Shown here piece after piece: positions 58,327 to 64,000 of a DNA stretch of 64,000 bases (position 1 is the stretch's first letter; each line of letters opens with the position of its first letter). Below the pieces are notes generated by a model. The model searched no databases. It saw nothing but the letters and a program-made list of their open reading frames with translations, and was not told the DNA's origin. The stretch comes from an uncultured Coriobacteriaceae bacterium (GTDB lineage Bacteria; Actinomycetota; Coriobacteriia; Coriobacteriales; Atopobiaceae), in NCBI GenBank assembly GCA_902791035.1, contig CADAUA010000007.1, positions 47,302-111,301 of the forward strand, given 5' to 3'. Both the position numbers and the translations under genes were made by a program.

Positions 58327-58986
58327 CTAGCCCTCGCGGAGATGGCGCTCGAGCCGTCTGCCCACGGCCACGAGCACCATCACGATCACGTAATAGGCCA
58401 CGGCCACCACCAGGAAGGGCTCGAAGGCCCGGTAGGTCAGGGCCTGGACGCTCTGGGCGGCGCGCATCATGTCCATGAGGCCGATCGTGGCCACCAGCGA
58501 GGAGCTCTTGAGCACCGTGATGACCTCGTTCACGAGGGCGGGCGCCACGGAGCGCAGGGCCTGGGGAATCACGATCTCCCACATCATGGTGGGATAGGGC
58601 AGGCCGAGGGCCCGCGCCGCGTCGTACTGGCCGCGATGCACTCCCTCGATGCCGCCGCGTACCGTCTCGCTCACCGTGGCCGACCCGTTGAGTCCCAGGG
58701 TCCACACGGAGGCTGCGAACATCGTGATCTTGTATCCCGTGAGCTGCGGCGTGGCAAAGTAGGCCATGAAGAGCAGGACGATGAGTGGTATGCCGCGGAA
58801 GACCGAGGTGTACAGGTCCAGCAGGACGCGCAGGGGTCGGCAGGGCAGCACCTTGAGCACGGCGATGAGGAAGCCCAGCGCGAAGGCTATGACGAGGGCG
58901 ACCCCCGTGACCTCGCAGGTCACGGCAAGGCCGCCCCAGAACATCGACGCATACGGTTCCACGACGGAGAAGTCCAGCGAGCCCAT
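58327..58986 (-). CDS. amino-acid ABC transporter permease (HisM/GlnP type)
   Basis: The 219-residue permease has five predicted membrane segments, the polar amino-acid permease signature 'TSVFRGIPLIVLLFMAYF' and the coupling loop 'QYDAARALGLPYPTMMWEIV'. It pairs with the binding protein encoded just upstream (six bases between). No ATPase gene is adjacent in the window, so one must be shared from elsewhere. Confidence 0.93.
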   Translation of the reverse strand: MGSLDFSVVEPYASMFWGGLAVTCEVTGVALVIAFALGFLIAVLKVLPCRPLRVLLDLYTSVFRGIPLIVLLFMAYFATPQLTGYKITMFAASVWTLGLNGSATVSETVRGGIEGVHRGQYDAARALGLPYPTMMWEIVIPQALRSVAPALVNEVITVLKSSSLVATIGLMDMMRAAQSVQALTYRAFEPFLVVAVAYYVIVMVLVAVGRRLERHLREG

Positions 58987-58992
58987 CGTGCC

Positions 58993-59952
58993 CTACTCGG
59001 AGGTCCCGGAGCCCACGCCCTCGGTGGCGGTGCCGGAGGCCGCGAAGTCCCCGGCCCACTCGAAGTCCTCGCCCACGAACTGGCCGATGTACTTGTCTAT
59101 GGTGCCATCCTGCAGCATCTGCCCCACACACTCGTCGAAGTCGGCCACGAAGGCCGCGCCCTTGGCTGCCATGATGCGATAGACGCCCACGTAGTCCTTG
59201 GTGTCGCTGCGGGGGAGAAGCCCCAGGACGAGCCCGGGATTGGCGTCGCGCATGGACTGGCCCTCGGCGCCGTCGCACACGTAGGCGTCGATGCGACCAG
59301 CCAGGACCTCCTGCAGGCACTGGTCGCCCCCGTCGTAGGTATGGATGTCCGCGTTGGGCACGGCCGCGGCCACGAACTTGTTCTGCACGGTGCCCGTTGT
59401 CACGGCTATGGACTTGCCGGCCAGGCCGTCGATGGTGGCCACCTCGTCGCCCATGGTGAGGACGCCCACCAAGGGCTGGTAGTAGCCGCGCGTGAAGTTG
59501 AAGGTCTTCTCGCGCTCCTCGTTCGAGCTCATGGCCATGGTAAAGGACGTCTGGCTGGACTGGACCGAGGCCAGCGTGGCCGCGAACTCCTGGGCCTCGT
59601 AGTCGTAGGTGAAGCCTAGGCGGCTCGCCAGCTCGTCGGCGATGGCGATGTCGAGCCCGGTGACCTTCTGCGTGCCGTCGGACTGGGTCTCCAGGTAGCG
59701 GTAGGGGGCGAAGGCGTCGTCGCCCACGAAGGTGAGCTGCATGCCGGCAGTGCCATCGCCACCGGTGGCCGCCTCTCCGCTGGTGACATCGGCGGGAGCC
59801 TCCTCCTGACTGCAGCCGGCAAGGGCGAGCGGAAGCGCGACCGCCCCCAGCCCTAGCCCCAGCATCCCCACGAACTCCCTGCGGCCCAGCTGGGTCGTGG
59901 TGACCTCGTGGTCGGCCGTGGTTCTGCCGCCAAACACGCTATTGGTCTGCAC
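58993..59952 (-). CDS. amino-acid ABC transporter binding lipoprotein, Tat signal
   Basis: A 319-residue family 3 solute-binding protein. The signal has a twin-arginine ('QLGRREFVGMLGLGLGAVAL') and lipobox LAGC, so export by Tat and lipid anchoring are likely. Mature motifs are 'TFVGDDAFAPYRYLE', 'GLDIAIADELASRLGF', 'SIAVTTGTVQNKFV' and 'IDAYVCDGAEGQSM'. GTG 59952 has GGGAGAG at good spacing; ATG 59985 would add 11 residues and has a distant AGGAG. The permease gene follows. Confidence 0.92.
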   Translation of the reverse strand: MQTNSVFGGRTTADHEVTTTQLGRREFVGMLGLGLGAVALPLALAGCSQEEAPADVTSGEAATGGDGTAGMQLTFVGDDAFAPYRYLETQSDGTQKVTGLDIAIADELASRLGFTYDYEAQEFAATLASVQSSQTSFTMAMSSNEEREKTFNFTRGYYQPLVGVLTMGDEVATIDGLAGKSIAVTTGTVQNKFVAAAVPNADIHTYDGGDQCLQEVLAGRIDAYVCDGAEGQSMRDANPGLVLGLLPRSDTKDYVGVYRIMAAKGAAFVADFDECVGQMLQDGTIDKYIGQFVGEDFEWAGDFAASGTATEGVGSGTSE

Positions 59953-60109
59953 GTCTCTCTCCCTGCTTGTGGTGTGTCGTGTCATTGTAGCCTACACATC
60001 TCCTAGCAAAATAGTGGGAGTATGCGGGACGCTTACGCCATTCTTAACAGTTCTGCCACCCGTCCTGTGGCAGGTTCGTGGTGGCCCACATCTGGGGCAG
60101 GTCGGAGGC

Positions 60110-60138
60110 TTGACACCTCCTCGTCGCGCTGCGATACT
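60110..60138 (+). promoter_or_regulatory. rplJL promoter
   Basis: TTGACA (60110-60115), 17-bp spacer and GATACT (60133-60138), upstream of the L10 leader. The 362-bp gap before rplJ holds this promoter and the leader below and no gene. Confidence 0.8.
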
Positions 60139-60144
60139 ATCCAC

Positions 60145-60300
60145 TGCTCTAAAGGAGCAAACTACACATCGCACGTCCGCTGCCAGAGACAGCCGGTGCC
60201 GCAAGGCTCAAAGGGGAAACCCGCCTGCCGAGGTGGTCTTGAGGAAGAAACCTTGGGCCCCGCCTGGCATGCCAGCGGGGCCTTTGTTCTGTGAAGGCCC
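60145..60300 (+). ncRNA. L10 ribosomal-protein leader with attenuator-like hairpin
   Basis: The rplJL leader has the L10-binding core seen in L10 leaders (around GCCTGCCGAGGT at about 60221-60232). It ends in a strong hairpin, GGCCCCGC (60256-60263) with GCGGGGCC (60275-60282), followed by TTTGTTCT. L10(L12)4 binding to such leaders represses its own operon. Confidence 0.8.
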
Positions 60301-60347
60301 GCCCGCGTGGTGGCCGTGCCCGAACGCAGAACGAGGAGGTGTATCAC

Positions 60348-60869
60348 ATGCCAGCTCAGTCCAACATCAACATGCTCAAGAAGGTCAACGAGTCCCTGGA
60401 GTCCTCCAAGGGCCTCTTCGTGGTGGATTACCGCGGCCTCACCGTCAAGGAGACCGAGGAGCTCCGCCGCTCCCTCACGCAGGCCGGCGCGCACATGAAG
60501 GTCTACAAGAACAATCTGGTGCGCATCGCCCTGCACGACGCGGACATGCCCAACATCGACGAGATGCTCGAGGGTACCTGCGCCTACGTGTTCTTCGAGC
60601 AGGATCCCGTGGAGGCCGCCAAGGTCCTCAGGGACATCTCGAAGAAGCTCAAGAAGCTCGAGGTCAAGGGTGGCATCGCCGATGGCCAGGCCATCGACGC
60701 AGCCCAGGCCCAGGCCTACGCCGACCTGCCCAGCCGCGAGCAGCTCATGGCCCAGATCGCTGGCCTCATCAGCGGCTTCGCACGCGACATCGCCGTGTGC
60801 GTCAAGGAGGTTCCCGCTGGTCTCGCCCGCTCCATCAACGCCGTGTCCGAGCAGAAGCAGGCTGCATAG
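60348..60869 (+). CDS. rplJ: 50S ribosomal protein L10
   Basis: A 173-residue protein of the ribosomal stalk base ('KGLFVVDYRGLTVKETEELR', 'KVYKNNLVRIALHD'). Its C-terminal helix binds L7/L12 dimers. ATG 60348 follows ACGAGGAGG. Autoregulated through the leader. Confidence 0.97.
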   Translation: MPAQSNINMLKKVNESLESSKGLFVVDYRGLTVKETEELRRSLTQAGAHMKVYKNNLVRIALHDADMPNIDEMLEGTCAYVFFEQDPVEAAKVLRDISKKLKKLEVKGGIADGQAIDAAQAQAYADLPSREQLMAQIAGLISGFARDIAVCVKEVPAGLARSINAVSEQKQAA

Positions 60870-60950
60870 CCTGCGGCACTACCGGGGCATCCGCCCCAGA
60901 CCACAAAAGACAGTCCGCGCAAGAAGCGCAGGATCGAAAGGAATTTCAAA

Positions 60951-61331
60951 ATGGCTAAGCTTACCACCGAGGAGATCGTTGACGCCCTCAAGGAGATGAC
61001 CCTTCTCGAGGCTTCTGAGCTCGTCAAGGCCATCGAGGACACCTTTGGCGTGTCCGCCGCTGCCCCCGTCGCCGCCGTTGCCGCCGCTCCCGCGGCTGCC
61101 GCCGAGGAGGTCGAGGAGAAGACCAACTTCGACGTCGAGCTGACCTCCTTCGGCGACCAGAAGATCGCCGTCATCAAGGTCGTCCGCAAGCTCACCAACC
61201 TGGGCCTGAAGGAGGCCAAGGAGAAGGTCGAGTCCGCCCCGACCGTGCTGATCGAGGGTGCCAAGAAGGAGGACGCCGAGGCCGCCAAGAAGGAGCTCGA
61301 GGAGGCCGGCGCCACCGTCACCCTCAAGTAG
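60951..61331 (+). CDS. rplL: 50S ribosomal protein L7/L12
   Basis: The 126-residue stalk protein has the dimerising N-terminus, an Ala/Val-rich hinge ('[17 protein letters not shown]') and the factor-binding C-terminal domain ('[20 protein letters not shown]'). Ribosome site AAAGGAA. Confidence 0.98.
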   Translation: MAKLTTEEIVDALKEMTLLEASELVKAIEDTFGVSAAAPVAAVAAAPAAAAEEVEEKTNFDVELTSFGDQKIAVIKVVRKLTNLGLKEAKEKVESAPTVLIEGAKKEDAEAAKKELEEAGATVTLK

Positions 61332-61362
61332 TCTCTGCTTCGAGGATCTTCGGTACTGCCAG

Positions 61363-61396
61363 GGGGCTGGGTCCTGCGGGACCCGGCCCCTTTTGT
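61363..61396 (+). terminator. terminator/attenuator between rplL and rpoB
   Basis: Stem GGGGCTGGGTCC (61363-61374) with GGACCCGGCCCC (61379-61390), one G-T/T-G mismatch position, four-base loop, then TTTTGTG. It probably separates r-protein from RNA polymerase expression. Confidence 0.9.
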
Positions 61397-61419
61397 GTGG
61401 GCAGACAGGCACGGGGAGC

Positions 61420-61473
61420 AAACACAGGGGAGTACCCCCCGCGTTTAAACACAGGGGAGTACCCCCCGCGTTT
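61420..61473. repeat. two direct 27-bp copies of the palindromic element
   Basis: Identical 27-mers beginning AAACACAGGGGAGTACC occupy 61420-61446 and 61447-61473 head to tail, followed by a partial copy (CCCCGCGTTT, about 61483-61492). The core is the same GGGGAGTACCCC seen at 19.7 and 58.2 kb. Confidence 0.9.
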
Positions 61474-61623
61474 GGGCTTCCCCCCCGCGTTTGGGCTTCC
61501 TGCCCATACATAGCAGAAGAGCCGGCTTCACACCGGCTCCACACTTGCCCTGCGGAGAAACCGCAGCTAGCTGACTAAATAGCAAAAGCTAATGGAAAGT
61601 CGCCCACAAGTCAAGGGTTTACA

Positions 61624-61652
61624 TTGACTTACGACTGGGCGTCGGTTAGATT
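61624..61652 (+). promoter_or_regulatory. rpoB promoter
   Basis: TTGACT (61624-61629), 17-bp spacer and TAGATT (61647-61652), 53 bp upstream of the GTG start. The 374-bp gap between rplL and rpoB otherwise holds the terminator and repeats above. Confidence 0.7.
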
Positions 61653-61705
61653 ATTACGCTGCGACAATTGCCGCCTTCCACCCTTCTTGAAGGAGGAACA
61701 GCCTG

Positions 61706-64000
61706 GTGTCTACCGCAAAGACTTACCTAACTACGCCGCAAGCCGGTACGGGGCGCATGAGCTTCAGCAAGATTCAGCCCGCGATGGAGCTGCCCAACCT
61801 CATCTCCGTGCAGAAGGAGTCCTTCGACCGCTTTATGGGCGAGGGCCTCTCCGAGTCCTTTGCCGAGTTCTCGCCCATCGAGAACTCCGCCCACACGATG
61901 CAGGTGATCTTCGGCGACCACCAGTTTGGCGACCCCGCCCACACCATGGCCGAGTGCCGCGCCAAGGACATCTCCTACCAGGCTCCGCTCTTCGTGGACG
62001 TCCGGTTCGTCAACACCGAGACGGGAGAGATCAAGGAGCAGCTCGTCTTCATGGGTGACTTCCCGCTCATGACCGAGCGTGGCACCTTCATCATCAACGG
62101 CACGGAGCGCGTGGTCGTGTCCCAGCTGGTCCGCTCGCCCGGCGTGTACTTCTCCTCCGAGATGGACAACGGCGTGCTGGTGCACCACGTGCAGTTCATC
62201 CCCGCCCGCGGCGCCTGGCTAGAGTTCGAGGTCGACAAGCGCGGGCACCTGGTGGTCTCCATCGACCGCAAGCGTCGCCAGAGCGCGACCGTCTTCCTGC
62301 GCGCCCTCGGCATCGCCGAGACCGACGACGAGATCTATGAGCTCCTGGGCGACTCCGACGTCGTGCGTGCCACGCTCGAGCGCGACACCGCGACCACCCG
62401 CGAGGACGCCCTGCTGGAGATCTACCGTCGCCAGCGTCCCGGCGAGCCCCCCACCGTGGACTCCGCCAAGGCCCTTCTCGACGGCCTCTACTTCAACCAG
62501 CAGCGCTACGACCTGGCTCGCGTGGGCCGCTACAAGGTGAACAAGAAGCTCGGCCTGGACATCGACCAGACCCAGCGCGTGGTTACCTCCGAGGACATCG
62601 TGGCGGCCCTGCGCTACCTGCTGGCCCTCCACGAGGGCGACCCCACCAAGCACCTCGACGACATCGACCACTTTGGCAACCGCCGCATCCGCACCGTGGG
62701 CGAGCTGGTGCAGAACCAGTTCCGCATCGGCATGAGCCGCATGGAGCGCGTGGTCCGCGAGCGCATGGCCTCCCAGGACGCCGACGACATCACGCCGCAG
62801 TCGCTGATCAACATCCGCCCGATCGTGGCGGCCATCAAGGAGTTCTTCGGGTCCTCGCAGCTCTCCCAGTTCATGGACCAGTCCAACCCCCTTGCCGGCC
62901 TGACCCACAAGCGCCGCCTCTCGGCCCTGGGCCCGGGCGGCCTCGCCGGCCACAAGTCGGGCTCCAGCCGTCGCACCAACGTGCCGACGGCCGTCCGCGA
63001 CGTCCACAACTCGCACTACTCCCGCATGTGCCCCATCGAGACCCCCGAAGGCCCCAACATCGGCCTCATCGGCTCGCTGGCCCTCTATGCGCACGTGAAC
63101 GAGTACGGCTTCATCGAGGCGCCCTACCGCAAGGTCGTGGACGGCAAGGTGACCGACGAGATCGTGTGGATGACCGCCGACGAGGAGGAGAACCACAACA
63201 TCGCGCCGGCGAACACGCCCTTTGACCCCAAGACCCGCCTCTTCGTGGACGTGGACGGCGACGGCAACGTCTTCAACCCCGACCGCGTGATCGCCCGTAC
63301 GCGCGACTTCGACGGCTCCTTCGGCGCGCCTGCCCAGGTGGCCGTGGAGAACGTGGACTTCATGGACGTGTCGCCGCGCCAGATGCTCTCCGTGGCGGCC
63401 AACCTGATCCCCTTCCTGGAGCACGACGACGCCAAGCGTACCCTCATGGGCGCAAACATGCAGCGTCAGGCCGTGCCCCTGATCCAGTCGCACGCCCCCT
63501 ACGTAGGCACCGGCATGGAGGGTCGCGCGGCCCTCGACTCCGGTGAGCTCATCTGCGCCGAGCACGACGGCATCGTGTCCGAGGTCGATGCCTCCCATGT
63601 GGTCGTGTACTCCGATGCCCACGGCGAGGAGCGTTACGACCTGCCGAAGTACCAGCGGTCCAACCAGTCCACCTGCATCAACCACCGCCCGATCGTCCAC
63701 GTGGGCGACCGCGTGACCAAGGGCACCCCGCTGGCGGACGGCCCCTCCATCGACCACTCCGAGCTCGCCCTGGGCGTCAACCTCACCGTGGCCTACATGC
63801 CCTGGGAGGGCTACAACTACGAGGACGGCATCATCGTCTCCGAGCGCGTGGTGCGCGACGACCTTCTTACCTCGGTGAACATCTCCCGCCACGAGATCGA
63901 CGCCCGCGACACCAAGCTGGGTCCCGAGGAGATCACCCGCGAGATCCCCAACCAGGGTGCCGACATGCTGGCCAACCTCGACGATGACGGCATCATCCGC
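61706..64000 (+). CDS. rpoB: RNA polymerase beta subunit, 5' part
   Basis: The open frame runs 765 codons to the window edge. GTG 61706 has AAGGAGGA eight bases upstream; the first residues are '[20 protein letters not shown]', then '[17 protein letters not shown]'. The rifampicin cluster is present ('[20 protein letters not shown]', then [14 protein letters not shown]). Immediately after, residues about 414-430 read '[17 protein letters not shown]' where most bacteria have a nine-residue xRERAGFEV, after which '[20 protein letters not shown]' resumes. So the segment corresponding to fork loop 2 is replaced and about eight residues longer, in frame. The 3' part lies outside. Confidence 0.97.
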   Translation, partial: MSTAKTYLTTPQAGTGRMSFSKIQPAMELPNLISVQKESFDRFMGEGLSESFAEFSPIENSAHTMQVIFGDHQFGDPAHTMAECRAKDISYQAPLFVDVRFVNTETGEIKEQLVFMGDFPLMTERGTFIINGTERVVVSQLVRSPGVYFSSEMDNGVLVHHVQFIPARGAWLEFEVDKRGHLVVSIDRKRRQSATVFLRALGIAETDDEIYELLGDSDVVRATLERDTATTREDALLEIYRRQRPGEPPTVDSAKALLDGLYFNQQRYDLARVGRYKVNKKLGLDIDQTQRVVTSEDIVAALRYLLALHEGDPTKHLDDIDHFGNRRIRTVGELVQNQFRIGMSRMERVVRERMASQDADDITPQSLINIRPIVAAIKEFFGSSQLSQFMDQSNPLAGLTHKRRLSALGPGGLAGHKSGSSRRTNVPTAVRDVHNSHYSRMCPIETPEGPNIGLIGSLALYAHVNEYGFIEAPYRKVVDGKVTDEIVWMTADEEENHNIAPANTPFDPKTRLFVDVDGDGNVFNPDRVIARTRDFDGSFGAPAQVAVENVDFMDVSPRQMLSVAANLIPFLEHDDAKRTLMGANMQRQAVPLIQSHAPYVGTGMEGRAALDSGELICAEHDGIVSEVDASHVVVYSDAHGEERYDLPKYQRSNQSTCINHRPIVHVGDRVTKGTPLADGPSIDHSELALGVNLTVAYMPWEGYNYEDGIIVSERVVRDDLLTSVNISRHEIDARDTKLGPEEITREIPNQGADMLANLDDDGIIR

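Noticed and set aside
62945..62995. Sequencing frameshift in rpoB
   Set aside because: The frame is continuous and both flanks are conserved; a compensated double error is possible but less likely than a real variant.

Overview
The window is GC-rich, gene-dense bacterial chromosome. Gene content and synteny (clpC-disA-ispD-ispF-cysS-rlmB-yacP, then rpmG-trnW-secE-nusG-rplK-rplA-rplJ-rplL-rpoB), a TsaB-RimI-TsaD fusion, a PTS-based sugar-fermenting lifestyle and Tat-type lipoproteins suggest an anaerobic actinobacterium of the Coriobacteriia (Olsenella/Atopobium-like). That placement is inference; there is no rRNA in the window. No prophage, insertion sequence, CRISPR array or integrase was seen.

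Layout. 0-3.2 kb: membrane-anchored GH3 glycosidase with permuted domain order. 3.2-3.75 kb: four and a bit copies of a 115-bp repeat with RNA-type hairpins. 3.9-11.2 kb: three-domain t6A/RimI fusion, an unknown winged-helix protein, a NitT/TauT-type ABC importer (Tat lipoprotein plus fused permease-ATPase), a TM1266-type regulator and a Nudix hydrolase. 11.3-16.2 kb: MBOAT/DHHW polymer O-acetylation pair and glutamine-dependent NAD synthetase. 16.3-19.7 kb: lysine/DAP genes (M20 deacetylase, lysA, dapH). 19.7-24.9 kb: TetR regulator, an MMPL-transporter pseudogene, a 1006-residue secreted heptad-repeat protein and a YwaF-like membrane protein. 25-39.4 kb: spermidine-synthase-like protein, TatA with a zinc ribbon, greA, lysS fused to an HD domain, clpC, disA, ispD, ispF, a secreted cysteine-peptidase-like protein, cysS, rlmB, yacP and tRNA-Thr.

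39.6-53.4 kb is an accessory carbohydrate block: two paralogous HAD phosphatases, cellobiose/beta-glucoside PTS EIIB, EIIC and EIIA, four GH1 6-phospho-beta-glucosidases, an unknown membrane protein, an RpiR regulator and a second EIIC. It sits between yacP/tRNA-Thr and the tRNA-tuf-rpmG-secE block, which are close together in Bacillus-type genomes. 53.6-64 kb is the translation/transcription core: tRNA-Tyr, -Thr, -Met, tuf, rpmG, tRNA-Trp, secE, nusG, rplK, rplA, a convergent amino-acid ABC binding protein and permease, an L10 leader, rplJ, rplL and the 5' part of rpoB.

The most unusual items are the 115-bp hairpin array, a dispersed palindromic repeat family (19.7, 58.2, 61.4 kb), the LysRS-HD fusion, the TatA-zinc-ribbon protein, an RpoB whose segment just after the rifampicin cluster (fork loop 2) is replaced and about 8 residues longer, and an MMPL gene broken by an 8-bp tandem duplication plus an internal deletion.
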